A DNA stretch of 64,000 nucleotides. Origin: Clostridia bacterium. Its GTDB lineage: Bacteria > Bacillota > Clostridia > Monoglobales > Monoglobaceae. The stretch is from positions 124,001 to 188,000 of the forward strand of contig JAFTJA010000004.1 in the NCBI GenBank assembly GCA_017456605.1, written 5' to 3'. The first letter of the stretch is position 1; each line of letters starts with the position of its first letter. The notes beneath the pieces are model-generated. The model did not search any database. It saw only the letters and a list, made by a program, of their open reading frames with translations, and was not told the DNA's origin. A program made the translations under genes and the position numbers. Of the stretch, positions 24,323 through 33,657 are shown in pieces.

Positions 24323-25966
24323 TTATTCAACCGAAATTATATAATAATAAACCGGCTGACCTCCAAAGCAAAGGGAAATATCCATATCAGAAAACTCGCT
24401 TTCGAGCTTTGCTATCAGGCGGTCGGCGTCCTCTTTTTTCGTCTCTTCGCCATAATAAACGGTGATAACGCCGCTTTCTTCGTTTGTCATCTGGGTGCAC
24501 AGCTCAAGAGCTGCGTCCTCAGGAGTTTTTGTAACGGCGGTGATTTCTTTGCCGTTTACGCCAAGGCAGTCACCAAGCTTTATTTCCTTGCCGTCAAGGA
24601 CGGTGTCGCGAGCCGCAAAAGTAACCTGACCGCAAGAAACAAATTCGGTCATTTCAATCATAGCGGCGGCGTTGTCCTGTGGCTCTAATCCCTCATCAAA
24701 GGCCATCATAGCGTTGATGCCCTGAGGGATATTGACTGTCGGGATAACAATAACCTGCTTGTCGGTGAGAGGGTCAACCTGCTCTGCGGCAAGGATGATG
24801 TTCTTGTTGTTTGGCAGAATGAAAACCACTTCCGCCGGAATTTTTTCAACGGCACTCAAAATATCCTGAGTGCTGGGGTTCATAGTTTGGCCGCCCTCGA
24901 TAATCTGGTCAACACCAAGGGAGCTAAAGATTTCGGAAAGTCCGCTGCCTGCTGAAACTGCCGCAAAGCCGTAACGTTTTTTGGGCTCGGCTTTTGCCGG
25001 TTTGACATCTTCGGCAACTTCTTTTTGTGCCGGTTCAGCGTCAGAAAGCTTTTCGCTGTGCTGATACTTCATATTATCAATTTTGAGGTTTGTCAGTTCC
25101 CCAAGCTTTATTGCCTGTTCAAGCACAAAACCAGGATGGTTTGTGTGGATATGGACTTTTACGATTTCTTCGTCGTCAATGACCAGCATACAGTCGCCCT
25201 TGTCGGATATGGCAGTGCGGAACTGTGTGATCTGGCGGTCTGATGTTTTGTTGATGATAAATTCGGTGCAATAAAGATATTTTATGTCTGCGGCTTCTGT
25301 TGTTTTGGGAGCTGACGAGACAGTTTCTGTCTTGTCAAGGCTCTCCACTGCAGTGCCGTTTTCAAAGGCGAGAACCGCACCTTCAAAAATGGTGACAAGA
25401 CCTTTTCCGCCGGCGTCCACAACCCCTGCTTTTTTCAGGGCAGGGAGAAGCTCGGTGGTGCCTTTGAGGCTTATTTCGCCTGCTTCCAAAACTGCACGCA
25501 AAAACTTGCCCAAATCGTCAAATTCTGTCCATTTTTCTTCGGCGAATTCTGACATTTCGCGGATTACCGTGAGGATTGTACCCTCTGTAGGCTTCATAAC
25601 AGCTCGGTATGCAGTGGTCTTTGCTGAAACCAATGCGTTTTTGAGGTCAGAGATTTCAAGGGTTTCTTTGTTTTCAACAGCTTTTGAAAAACCGCGGATA
25701 ATCTGTGAAAGGATAACACCGGAGTTTCCTCTTGCGTTCCGAAGAGAAGCCGATGCCAGCTTTGAAAGAAGCTTGCCACAGCTTGCTGCGTCATCTGCAA
25801 GAGTCTGGCTTGTTGCGCCACTGAAAGTAAGACTCATATTTGTGCCTGTATCACCGTCAGGAACGGGGAAGATATTCAGGTCATCAATGAGCTTTCGGTT
25901 ATTTCTTAAATTTGCTGCGGCTGACTCAATCATCAGCCTGAGCGTTGATATATCTAAATTGTTCAT
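24323..25966 (-). CDS. fakA: DAK-domain fatty acid kinase FakA/YloV family
   Basis: FakA phosphorylates fatty acids bound to DegV-family FakB proteins, feeding acyl-phosphate to phospholipid synthesis. The 547-aa protein has an N-terminal DhaL-type kinase domain with FPVPDGDTGTNMSLT and GARGNSGVILSQI, a middle zinc-binding-like segment (YCTEFI near residue 235, VKVHIHTNHPG) and a C-terminal FakA domain. A basic/acid linker (about residues 300-335) joins them. GAGGTGG precedes the ATG. A DegV-family gene lies 3.4 kb away on the other strand (29382-30224) and could be a partner. Confidence 0.9.
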   Translation of the reverse strand: MNNLDISTLRLMIESAAANLRNNRKLIDDLNIFPVPDGDTGTNMSLTFSGATSQTLADDAASCGKLLSKLASASLRNARGNSGVILSQIIRGFSKAVENKETLEISDLKNALVSAKTTAYRAVMKPTEGTILTVIREMSEFAEEKWTEFDDLGKFLRAVLEAGEISLKGTTELLPALKKAGVVDAGGKGLVTIFEGAVLAFENGTAVESLDKTETVSSAPKTTEAADIKYLYCTEFIINKTSDRQITQFRTAISDKGDCMLVIDDEEIVKVHIHTNHPGFVLEQAIKLGELTNLKIDNMKYQHSEKLSDAEPAQKEVAEDVKPAKAEPKKRYGFAAVSAGSGLSEIFSSLGVDQIIEGGQTMNPSTQDILSAVEKIPAEVVFILPNNKNIILAAEQVDPLTDKQVIVIPTVNIPQGINAMMAFDEGLEPQDNAAAMIEMTEFVSCGQVTFAARDTVLDGKEIKLGDCLGVNGKEITAVTKTPEDAALELCTQMTNEESGVITVYYGEETKKEDADRLIAKLESEFSDMDISLCFGGQPVYYYIISVE

Positions 25967-25994
25967 TTAATCCACCTCGTAAGATTATGAAAGA

Positions 25995-26345
25995 TTAAAC
26001 ACGGACACTTTCTACGTTTACACGGACGGAGGAAACCTCCATGCCAGTCATTTTTTCTACGTTGTATTTGACATTGCTGCGGATTGTTTCGCCGATTGTG
26101 CCGATGTTGAGACCGTATTCCACAATAACGTGCAGAGAGATTTCGATGACGCTGCCGCTGGCTTTGACCTTGACACCTTTGTCAAGATTTTCTTTTTTAA
26201 GAAGCTTTGCAATACCGTCCTTGCTGCTTTGTGAGCACATACCCACAACGCCATAGCACTGGGTGGCAACGTAGCCTGCTAAGTTCGCGATAACTGTGTT
26301 TGAGATATTTATAACGCCTTTGTCGTTTTTGATTTCAGCACTCAT
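25995..26345 (-). CDS. Asp23/YloU-family envelope stress protein
   Basis: The 116-aa protein belongs to the Asp23/Gls24 family: NDKGVINISNTVIANLAGYVA, CYGVVGM and the strand-rich core up to VNVESVRV are typical. Members are small abundant cytoplasmic proteins linked to the membrane and envelope stress, and YloU sits next to yloV (fakA) in most Firmicutes, as here. CAGGAGG precedes the ATG and a consensus promoter lies 70 bases further up, making it the first gene of asp23-fakA-recG. Confidence 0.92.
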   Translation of the reverse strand: MSAEIKNDKGVINISNTVIANLAGYVATQCYGVVGMCSQSSKDGIAKLLKKENLDKGVKVKASGSVIEISLHVIVEYGLNIGTIGETIRSNVKYNVEKMTGMEVSSVRVNVESVRV

Positions 26346-26416
26346 TTTTAAACCTCCTGTAGTCTCTTGGGTTTTAAATCAATTCTTAAGTTGCTTTACA
26401 CAACTTTACATCATAT

Positions 26417-26445
26417 ATAATACATCATTTTTGCTGCGAGGTCAA
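26417..26445 (-). promoter_or_regulatory. promoter of asp23-fakA-recG
   Basis: On the minus strand TTGACC (26445-26440), 17 bp, TATTAT (26422-26417), about 70 bases before the Asp23-family ATG. Confidence 0.7.
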
Positions 26446-26518
26446 GAGGGTTTCGGCATAAATAATCTGTCGATAAAAGAAGAAAACGGTTTTTTTGGAA
26501 AGGGAGACTAAATTTTTA

Positions 26519-26547
26519 TTGCCTTTTAGCAGTAAATATGGTAAAAT
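26519..26547 (+). promoter_or_regulatory. promoter of the rlmB operon
   Basis: TTGCCT (26519-26524), 17 bp, TAAAAT (26542-26547), 44 bases before the rlmB ATG. It is the only good promoter seen before the long plus-strand gene series that ends at dut. Confidence 0.65.
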
Positions 26548-26590
26548 AGAAACTGTATAGGTATGTTTAAATGAAACTGGAGAATTTGAT

Positions 26591-27331
26591 ATGGAAGATA
26601 AAATTTTTGGAACAAATCCTGTGCTTGAGGCGCTTCACGCAGGGAGGGAAATAGACAAGATTTTCATTCAGGACGGAGCAAGACATTCAAGGCTTGCTCA
26701 AGTTACAGCTGCAGCAAAAAAACGCGGCATCAGGTATACCTTGGTGGGAAAAGCCAAGCTTGACGAATTGTCGGAGGGCGGAAATCATCAGGGGGTTCTG
26801 GCTCTTGCGGCTATGCACAGCTATTCTTCGGTTGAAGAAATTTTGGCACTTGCCAAGGAAAGAGGCGAGAAACCCTTTGTTATAATTGCGGAAAATCTTT
26901 CTGACCCCCATAACCTTGGAAGCATCATACGAACTGCAAATGCAGCGGGGGCACATGGGGTGATTATCCCCAAAAATCGCAGTGTGGGGCTTACCTCAAC
27001 GGTTGCAAAGGTTGCGGCGGGAGCGCTTGAACATACACTTGTTGCAAGATGCACAAATGTTTCGGCATGCATTGAAGAACTGAAGGATGCAGGGCTTTGG
27101 ATTGTTGGCACTGCCCTAGAGGGCAGTATGCCGATTTATGACTGCGATATGACCGGTGCGACAGGAATTGTTATAGGCAGTGAGGGCGAGGGAATGAGCC
27201 GCTTGACTCGTGAGAAATGCGATTTTCTTGTTAAAATTCCTATGCTGGGAAAGGCTGAGTCGCTTAATGCATCTGTTGCGGCGGGAGTCATAATGTATGA
27301 GGCGGTAAGACAGAGAGAATCAAAAAAATAG
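26591..27331 (+). CDS. rlmB: 23S rRNA 2'-O-methyltransferase, RlmB/TrmH family
   Basis: A SPOUT-class methyltransferase expected to methylate G2251 of 23S rRNA. The 246-aa protein has the N-terminal L30e-like substrate-binding domain (residues 1-75, starting IFGTNPVLEALHAGR) and the knotted catalytic domain with motif 1 NLSDPHNLGSIIRTANAAGA, motif 2 IVIGSEGEGMSRL and motif 3 IPMLGKAESLNASVAAG. The N-terminal domain supports RlmB over TrmH; substrate is from the family. In Bacillus the homologue is next to cysS-mrnC, whereas here those genes are 17 kb away. Confidence 0.92.
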   Translation: MEDKIFGTNPVLEALHAGREIDKIFIQDGARHSRLAQVTAAAKKRGIRYTLVGKAKLDELSEGGNHQGVLALAAMHSYSSVEEILALAKERGEKPFVIIAENLSDPHNLGSIIRTANAAGAHGVIIPKNRSVGLTSTVAKVAAGALEHTLVARCTNVSACIEELKDAGLWIVGTALEGSMPIYDCDMTGATGIVIGSEGEGMSRLTREKCDFLVKIPMLGKAESLNASVAAGVIMYEAVRQRESKK

Positions 27332-27343
27332 AGGAGAAAAACA

Positions 27344-28876
27344 ATGATATCGATGCACAAAAGCACCGCGCTTTGCGGTATTGACGGATATATTGTGGAT
27401 GTTGAAACGGATATTTCAAACGGTCTTCCGGGCTTTGATATAGTGGGTCTTCCTGATGCTTCCGTAAAGGAATCGAAGGAAAGAATCCGTGCAGCCATAA
27501 AGAATTCGGGGCTTGTATTTCCGGCGAAAAGGATTACTGTGAACTTGGCACCTGCGGACATAAAAAAAGAGGGTGCGCACTTTGATTTGCCCATAGCACT
27601 TGGAATACTTGCGGCATCCAACCAGCTTGATGTCAAATTCGGTCAGGATGCAATTTTCTTGGGGGAGCTTTCTCTGAACGGGGATTTAAGACGTGTGAAC
27701 GGTGTTCTTCCAATGGTGATTTCTGCTTATCAAAAGGGAATAAAGACAGTGTTTCTTCCTCTTGAAAATGCCAACGAGGCGGCGGTTGTCAAGGGCATTG
27801 AGGTTTTTGGCGTCAAAAATCTTGGCGAAATCCTTGAGCATTTGCTGACGAGAACTCTTATATCACCTACTGTTGTTGACATAGACGGACTTTTTAGAAA
27901 TGCAGACAAAGAAAAGTATGATTTTGCCGAGGTAAAGGGACAGCTTTATGTTAAAAGGGCACTTGAGGTGGCTGCGGCAGGCGGTCACAATATTTTGATG
28001 ATTGGGCCTCCGGGTTCAGGAAAGACAATGATTGCAAGGCGGATACCGTCTATTCTTCCGGATCTTACTTTTGAGGAGTCACTGGAGGTAACAAAAATTC
28101 ACAGCATTGCGGGAAATCTTTCGTCAAACAGTCCGCTTATTTCAGAGCGTCCTTTCAGGCATCCGCATCATACCATTTCTTCTGTGGGGCTTTCGGGTGG
28201 CGGAGCAAATCCGAGACCTGGGGAAATAAGTCTTTCCCACAACGGCGTGCTTTTTATGGACGAGCTTCCTGAATTCCGGCGTGATGCCCTTGAGGCTATG
28301 CGTCAGCCTCTTGAGGACGGGGAAATTACCATAACCCGTGCGGGCGGGACTGCCACATATCCGTCAAATGTTATGTTGGTGGCATCTATGAATCCTTGCC
28401 CTTGCGGATATTATGGCGACAAGGTAAGGGAATGTAACTGCTCACAGTCGCAGATAATGAAATATATGGGAAAAATCAGCGGACCGCTTCTTGATAGAAT
28501 TGATCTGCATATAGAGGTTCCGTCGGTGAAATATGACGAACTGGAAACTAAAGAAAAAGGCGAGAGTTCGGAGGAAATAAAGAAAAGGGTTGACAGGGCA
28601 AGAAAAATTCAGACCGAAAGATACAAAGGCCTTGGAATTTTTGCCAACAGTCAGCTGACGCCTGAGCTTATGAGCAAGTATTGTGTTTTGGGTGAAGAAG
28701 CAAATGAACTCCTCAAACAGGCTTTTGAGGCGCTTGGTATGAGTGCGAGAGCCCACAACCGAATTCTTAAAGTGGCAAGGACCATAGCTGACCTTGCTGA
28801 AAGCGAAAATATTGAGGCGGAGCATATTGCTGAAACAATACAGTACCGTGCTCTTGATAAGAAATTTTTTAATTAA
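27344..28876 (+). CDS. comM: YifB/ComM-family Mg chelatase-like AAA+ ATPase
   Basis: The 510-aa protein has an N-terminal Lon-protease-like fold (residues 1-170, GIDGYIVDVETDISNGLPGF), an AAA+ ATPase domain with Walker A GPPGSGKT and Walker B VLFMDELPEF, a zinc-like CPCGYYGDKVRECNCS segment and the C-terminal Mg_chelatase_C domain. ComM in gamma-proteobacteria is a hexameric helicase that assists branch migration during natural transformation; the role in Clostridia is not established. GAGGAGAAAAAC precedes the ATG, 12 bases after rlmB. Confidence 0.92.
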   Translation: MISMHKSTALCGIDGYIVDVETDISNGLPGFDIVGLPDASVKESKERIRAAIKNSGLVFPAKRITVNLAPADIKKEGAHFDLPIALGILAASNQLDVKFGQDAIFLGELSLNGDLRRVNGVLPMVISAYQKGIKTVFLPLENANEAAVVKGIEVFGVKNLGEILEHLLTRTLISPTVVDIDGLFRNADKEKYDFAEVKGQLYVKRALEVAAAGGHNILMIGPPGSGKTMIARRIPSILPDLTFEESLEVTKIHSIAGNLSSNSPLISERPFRHPHHTISSVGLSGGGANPRPGEISLSHNGVLFMDELPEFRRDALEAMRQPLEDGEITITRAGGTATYPSNVMLVASMNPCPCGYYGDKVRECNCSQSQIMKYMGKISGPLLDRIDLHIEVPSVKYDELETKEKGESSEEIKKRVDRARKIQTERYKGLGIFANSQLTPELMSKYCVLGEEANELLKQAFEALGMSARAHNRILKVARTIADLAESENIEAEHIAETIQYRALDKKFFN

Positions 28877-28888
28877 AGGACAGATAAA

Positions 28889-29389
28889 ATGAAACTTAAC
28901 ATAGTTTTGGTAGAACCTGAAATCCCGTCAAATACGGGGAATATTTCAAGGACCTGCTCGGTTATTGATGCATCTCTTCATCTTGTGCATCCCCTGGGCT
29001 TTGACATAAGCGAAAAGGCGGTGAAGAGAGCCGGGCTTGATTATTGGGATGAGCTGGAGATTTTTGAATATAATAGCTTTGATGAAATCAGGGCAAAATA
29101 TCCAAAGGGTGTGTTTTATTTTTGCACCACAAAGGCACCGAAAAGTTATAGCAAGATGAATTTTCCGGTGAAAGAGGATAAAGAAATATTTTTGGTGTTC
29201 GGCAAAGAAACAAAGGGGCTTCCGGAAGAGCTGCTGAAAGAAAACCTTGATTCTTGCATACGGATACCAATGAAAAAAAATAAACGGTCCCTCAACCTTT
29301 CAAACTCGGTGGCGATAATCGCATACGAGGTTTTGAGGCAAGGAGACTTTGAAAATTTGGAAGAGGAAGGATGTTTTCAAAATGGTTAA
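28889..29389 (+). CDS. trmL: tRNA (cytidine/uridine-34 2'-O) methyltransferase TrmL
   Basis: A minimal SPOUT methyltransferase of 166 aa that 2'-O-methylates the wobble base of tRNA-Leu isoacceptors. Motifs: VEPEIPSNTGNISRTC at the start, LVFGKETKGLPEEL in the middle and IRIPMKKNKRSLNLSNSVAI at the end, all characteristic of TrmL (YibK/CspR). It starts 12 bases after comM with AAAGGACAG as ribosome site, and its end overlaps the following degV gene by eight bases. Confidence 0.94.
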   Translation: MKLNIVLVEPEIPSNTGNISRTCSVIDASLHLVHPLGFDISEKAVKRAGLDYWDELEIFEYNSFDEIRAKYPKGVFYFCTTKAPKSYSKMNFPVKEDKEIFLVFGKETKGLPEELLKENLDSCIRIPMKKNKRSLNLSNSVAIIAYEVLRQGDFENLEEEGCFQNG

Positions 29390-30224
29390 AATAATGACAG
29401 ATATGTCGGCGGACATTACAAAGGAACAGGCGGAAAGATATGGTATAAGGGTTCTCCCTTTTTATATCAACTGCGGTGACGAAAGTATACTAGCAGATAT
29501 TGATTATACGCCACAGATGTTTTATGAGAAATTCAAATCACTTCAGGAGCTGCCGTCCACAAGCCAGGCTACACCTGATATTTTGGAGAATATGTATCGC
29601 GAGCTGGGAAAGGAAAATGAGATTATTCACATCACTATTCCGGCAAACAGCAGCGGCATTGTGAATACAGCCCGTATGATAGCAGCTGACCTTCAGGAAG
29701 AGGGCTTTGATATTACAATCATTGATTCAAGTATGTACAGCTATGGAATCGGAGCGAATGTCATTGAGGCGGCACAAATGGCGGAAGACGGTGCTTCAAA
29801 GGATGAAATAGCTGCATTTCTCAAAGAACGCTTTGAAAAAGACAAGGTTTATTTCATTGTTGATGATTTGTCAACCCTGAAAAAAGGCGGAAGAATCAAG
29901 GCCACCACAATGGTGGTGTCTTCTGTCCTTGATATAAAGCCCATTCTTTGGTCAAACGACGGTATGGTTGAGGCTTTTGCCAAGGTGAAGGGATTAAAGA
30001 GAGCGATTGCAAAGATTGTTGACCACGTTGAGGAAAACATATTTGACCCTGAAAATGCAGAAGTTCACATTTTGCATGCGGATGCTCCTGAAAAGGCAGA
30101 AATTCTAAAAAGTATGATTGAAGAAAGAATCTCGCCGAAATCAATAAGAGTTGCAGAAGTTGGTCCCATTATCACCTGCCATGCGGGGCTTGGTGTGTTT
30201 GGACTGTATTTCAGGCACAAATAA
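29382..30224 (+). CDS. DegV-family fatty-acid-binding protein (FakB-like)
   Basis: DegV proteins bind a fatty acid between two domains; FakB members present it to the kinase FakA. The 280-aa protein starts VKIMTDMSADITKEQAERYG, has the lipid-pocket motif STSQATPDIL and DSSMYSYGIG, and the C-terminal domain with GGRIK. The ATG at 29382 lies inside the end of trmL with GGAAGG upstream; extending further would only read trmL in another frame. A FakA-type kinase is encoded at 24323-25966, so a working fatty acid kinase pair is plausible. Which fatty acid it binds is unknown. Confidence 0.9.
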   Translation: MVKIMTDMSADITKEQAERYGIRVLPFYINCGDESILADIDYTPQMFYEKFKSLQELPSTSQATPDILENMYRELGKENEIIHITIPANSSGIVNTARMIAADLQEEGFDITIIDSSMYSYGIGANVIEAAQMAEDGASKDEIAAFLKERFEKDKVYFIVDDLSTLKKGGRIKATTMVVSSVLDIKPILWSNDGMVEAFAKVKGLKRAIAKIVDHVEENIFDPENAEVHILHADAPEKAEILKSMIEERISPKSIRVAEVGPIITCHAGLGVFGLYFRHK

Positions 30225-30263
30225 TGTGTTTTCAAATATTTTTGATACAAAGGATGATTTTGT

Positions 30264-30794
30264 ATGTATCTTGAAAAAGAGGAAATGAAATTCTCGGTGG
30301 TTTATGCCATAAAACAATATAAAGCACCGATAAATATGGACCTTACCTATCGGATTTTTACTTGGGACAAGGAGATTATGCAATATTTCGATTTGGCGGA
30401 GGTATTGGCGGAGCTTTTGGAAGACGGATATATAGTAAAAAAGTTTTATCGTAACGAGGAAGCCTTTTGCCTTACCGAAAGCGGTGAAGAGGCATATCGA
30501 TTTTTTAAGACCCGTGTTCCGTATAGCGTCAGACAAAGAATAGATGAGGCAATCGGGCGGGTCAAATATGACGAGCTTGTTGACCCAAATGCCGTTAAGG
30601 CGGAGGTTATCCCTGTGACGGGTGACCAGTATATGGCAAGATGCAGCATTTTGGAGGATAAAGTCCCGATTCTTGAGCTTAATCTGAATATGGGCAAACG
30701 CCAGGATGCCGAGCGCACGGCACGTTATTTCAAAGAAAATTCGAAGAAAATCTATGAGGAAATTCTTAGGGCTTGCACAGAAGAAAAGGCCTGA
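30264..30794 (+). CDS. DUF4364-family protein, winged-helix-like
   Basis: A 176-aa cytoplasmic protein matching the clostridial DUF4364 family: an N-terminal winged-helix-like part ([21 protein letters not shown] up to [19 protein letters not shown]) and a C-terminal part with [22 protein letters not shown]. The winged-helix resemblance suggests DNA binding, but no function is known. AAAGGATGATTTTGT precedes the ATG. It lies in the rlmB-dut series between degV and mnmG, an arrangement without an obvious functional explanation. Confidence 0.82.
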   Translation: MYLEKEEMKFSVVYAIKQYKAPINMDLTYRIFTWDKEIMQYFDLAEVLAELLEDGYIVKKFYRNEEAFCLTESGEEAYRFFKTRVPYSVRQRIDEAIGRVKYDELVDPNAVKAEVIPVTGDQYMARCSILEDKVPILELNLNMGKRQDAERTARYFKENSKKIYEEILRACTEEKA

Positions 30795-30814
30795 GGTTTT
30801 TTGGAGGGAATATT

Positions 30815-32689
30815 TTGTTTGTAGCAGACAGTTATGATGTAATAGTTATAGGCGGGGGACATGCAGGTGTTGAAGCATCCTTTGCAGCGGCAAGGCTTGG
30901 GGCGAGAACCTGCCTTTTTTCAATAAGCCTTGACAGTATTGCAAATCTTCCCTGCAATCCAAGTATCGGAGGAACAGCCAAGGGGCATCTGGTGAGAGAA
31001 ATTGATGCCCTGGGCGGTGAGATGGGAAAGGCGGCAGATGCAACCCTTTTGCAGTCAAGAATACTCAATCGCGGCAAAGGCCCTGCGGTGTATTCTTTGC
31101 GTGCCCAGATTGACCGCAGAGCATACCAAAACGAAATGAAGCATCGGCTTGAGCTGTGCGAGGGGCTTGATGTGCGTCAGGGCGAAATTGTGAAAGTAAA
31201 TCTTGATGAAAATGGCGCTGTCAGGTCGGTTGAAACCCGTATGGGAGCGGAGTATCTTTGTCGGGCGGTTATTGTGTCAACTGGTACATATTTAAAGTCA
31301 CGAATAATAATCGGTGAATTCAGTCAGGAAAGTGGCCCTGACGGAGTTTTCCCCGCCACCGAGCTTTCAAAAAACCTCGCGGATATCGGTGTTGAGCTTG
31401 TTAGGTTTAAAACAGGTACGCCGCCCAGAGTGAACAGAAGAAGCATTGATTTTTCGCAGCTGGAGGAACAGCTTGGGGATGACCCGATTACCCCCTTTTC
31501 GTTTGAGACAAAGAAAGAACTTGAAAACAAGGTGAGCTGTTTCGTAACATATACCAACGAAAAAACCCACAAGGTTATTCTTGACAACATTCACCGTTCA
31601 CCCCTTTACGGCGGGGATATAAAGGGCATTGGACCCAGGTATTGTCCGTCCATTGAGGACAAAATTGTGAGATTCCGTGATAAGGAACGACATCAGCTGT
31701 TCATCGAGCCTATGGGCGAAGATACCGAAGAAATGTATATTCAGGGCTTTTCAAGCAGTCTTCCTGAAGATGTGCAGATAGAGATGCTGAAGACCCTTCC
31801 CGGCCTTGAAAATGCACACGTCACGAGAAATGCCTATGCTATTGAATATGACTGTTGCAATCCTTTGCAGCTTAAAAATACTTTGGAATTCAAAAACATT
31901 CCGGGGCTTTTCGGTGCGGGACAGTTCAACGGAACATCAGGGTATGAGGAGGCGGCTGCCCAGGGGCTTATTGCCGGAATAAATGCGGCAAGAAAGCTTC
32001 AGGGAAAAGAGCCATTTACTTTGGACAGAAGTGATGCATATATCGGGACGCTTATTGATGATTTGGTGACAAAAGGCACAAATGAGCCATACAGAATGAT
32101 GACGTCCCGCTCGGAATATCGGCTTATACTCCGTCAGGACAATGCGGATTTGAGGCTTACTGAAAAGGGCTTTGAACTTGGACTTATAAGCCGCGAGCGG
32201 TATGATGCGTTCTGCGAGAAAAAACGGTTGATTGAGGAAGAAACCGAAAGACTTTCTGCCATAGTTTTCCCTCCGTCAAAGGAAGTTAATGACTTTTTGG
32301 AAAGTGTGGGAAGCACTGCGGTTTCAAGCGGAATAAGGGCGATTGATATGCTGAAACGTCCTGAGGTTTCGTATGAGGTGATGTCGGTTTTGGATAAAGA
32401 CAGAAAGCCGCTTCCGAAAGAGGTCGCAGAACAGGTGGAAATCAGCATAAAGTATGAGGGATATATAAACCGCCAGATTGCTCAGGCAAATCAGTTTAAG
32501 AAAATGGAGAACAAAAAAATTCCTGAAAGCATTGACTATGAGAAAATTGGCGGGCTGCGTCTTGAGGCAAGGCAGAAGCTTGAAAAAATAAGACCTGCGT
32601 CAATCGGTCAGGCATCAAGAATTTCAGGTGTTTCACCAGCGGATATTGCGGTCTTGGTGGTTTATCTCAAGCAAAACAAAATAGTTTGA
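30815..32689 (+). CDS. mnmG: tRNA uridine-5-carboxymethylaminomethyl enzyme MnmG (GidA)
   Basis: With MnmE, MnmG installs the cmnm5 group on U34 of several tRNAs using FAD, NADH and methylene-THF. The 624-aa length is normal. It has the FAD dinucleotide motif [10 protein letters not shown] near residue 11, [27 protein letters not shown] signature (split here as [16 protein letters not shown] and [11 protein letters not shown]) and the C-terminal helical MnmE-binding region. The start is TTG 30815, six bases after GGAGGG; no in-frame ATG fits. MnmE is not in the window. Confidence 0.96.
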   Translation: MFVADSYDVIVIGGGHAGVEASFAAARLGARTCLFSISLDSIANLPCNPSIGGTAKGHLVREIDALGGEMGKAADATLLQSRILNRGKGPAVYSLRAQIDRRAYQNEMKHRLELCEGLDVRQGEIVKVNLDENGAVRSVETRMGAEYLCRAVIVSTGTYLKSRIIIGEFSQESGPDGVFPATELSKNLADIGVELVRFKTGTPPRVNRRSIDFSQLEEQLGDDPITPFSFETKKELENKVSCFVTYTNEKTHKVILDNIHRSPLYGGDIKGIGPRYCPSIEDKIVRFRDKERHQLFIEPMGEDTEEMYIQGFSSSLPEDVQIEMLKTLPGLENAHVTRNAYAIEYDCCNPLQLKNTLEFKNIPGLFGAGQFNGTSGYEEAAAQGLIAGINAARKLQGKEPFTLDRSDAYIGTLIDDLVTKGTNEPYRMMTSRSEYRLILRQDNADLRLTEKGFELGLISRERYDAFCEKKRLIEEETERLSAIVFPPSKEVNDFLESVGSTAVSSGIRAIDMLKRPEVSYEVMSVLDKDRKPLPKEVAEQVEISIKYEGYINRQIAQANQFKKMENKKIPESIDYEKIGGLRLEARQKLEKIRPASIGQASRISGVSPADIAVLVVYLKQNKIV

Positions 32690-32724
32690 TTTTGCCGCGA
32701 GAGTGCGGCACATTGGAGTTGCCT

Positions 32725-33621
32725 ATGAAAAAAATAGTGGCAGGACCCAATGATGCAGGGCAAAGGCTGGATAAGTTCTTGGCAAAGCTTTTGAAAACTG
32801 CGTCAATGGGGATGATTTACAAATGGATGAGAAAAAAAAGAGTCAAGGTCAACGGCAAAAAGCAGGATATTTCATATATTTTGAATGTCGGTGACGTTCT
32901 TGAACTTTATATCAACGACGAGTTTTTTGAGAATGAAAAAAAAGAGCCGGTTTTTGAACTTAACGACGAGGCTCTTTGTGTAGTTTATGAAGACGAAAAC
33001 ATCCTTGTGGCAGACAAGCCGTCGGGGGTGTCTGTTCACGGAGAAGTGGGCTGTCTTTTGGACAGTATCACGGCATATCTTGTGAGAAAGGGAGAATATG
33101 TTCCACAGAGTGAGAACACCTTTGCTCCAGCCCTTTGCAACAGAATTGACAAAAATACGTCAGGCCTTGTTATTGCGGCGAAAAATGCCAAAGCGCTCAG
33201 GTCGATAAACGAAAAGATAAGAGACCGTGAAATAAACAAATACTATCTTTTGAGGGCGGAAAACCCGGAGCGGTTGGAAAAGAACGGCAAAATAGCAGGA
33301 TATACAGTGAAAAATGAGAAAGAGAGAAAGGTTTATTTTTATGAGGAGGAAAAGAGCGGCTCAAAATATTGCGAGACTCTTTTTGAAAAGTTAGATGATA
33401 ACGGGTTGTTTGAGGTTCAGCTTCTTACGGGGCGCACACACCAGATAAGAGCCAGCTTTGCGGCACGTGGCTGTCCTTTGGTTGGTGATGTGAAATATGG
33501 GGCGAAGAGAAACGGAAGAAAAGACTTTCAGCAGCTTCGGGCGTATAAAATAGAATTTGATTTTCGCACACCGGCAGGGGATATGGATTATCTGAGCGGA
33601 AAAGTGATTACGGCGGATTGA
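32725..33621 (+). CDS. RluA-family 23S rRNA pseudouridine synthase
   Basis: A pseudouridine synthase with an N-terminal S4 RNA-binding domain (GQRLDKFLAKLL, KKRVKVNGKKQ) and the RluA-type catalytic domain with LCNRIDKNTSGLVIAAKN, in which the Asp of RID is the nucleophile, and TGRTHQIRA near the C-terminus. The 298-aa size suits RluC/RluD-type enzymes; the exact target uridine cannot be read from the sequence. TTGGAGTTG precedes the ATG at 32725. It sits between mnmG and addA. Confidence 0.93.
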   Translation: MKKIVAGPNDAGQRLDKFLAKLLKTASMGMIYKWMRKKRVKVNGKKQDISYILNVGDVLELYINDEFFENEKKEPVFELNDEALCVVYEDENILVADKPSGVSVHGEVGCLLDSITAYLVRKGEYVPQSENTFAPALCNRIDKNTSGLVIAAKNAKALRSINEKIRDREINKYYLLRAENPERLEKNGKIAGYTVKNEKERKVYFYEEEKSGSKYCETLFEKLDDNGLFEVQLLTGRTHQIRASFAARGCPLVGDVKYGAKRNGRKDFQQLRAYKIEFDFRTPAGDMDYLSGKVITAD

Positions 33622-33657
33622 AAACGATAAAGGGAAAGGATGGTGAGATTTGGTCAT

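Noticed and set aside
30140..30540. 131-codon frame opposite the degV/DUF4364 junction
   Set aside because: It spans two genes on the plus strand and has no ribosome site or coding signature.
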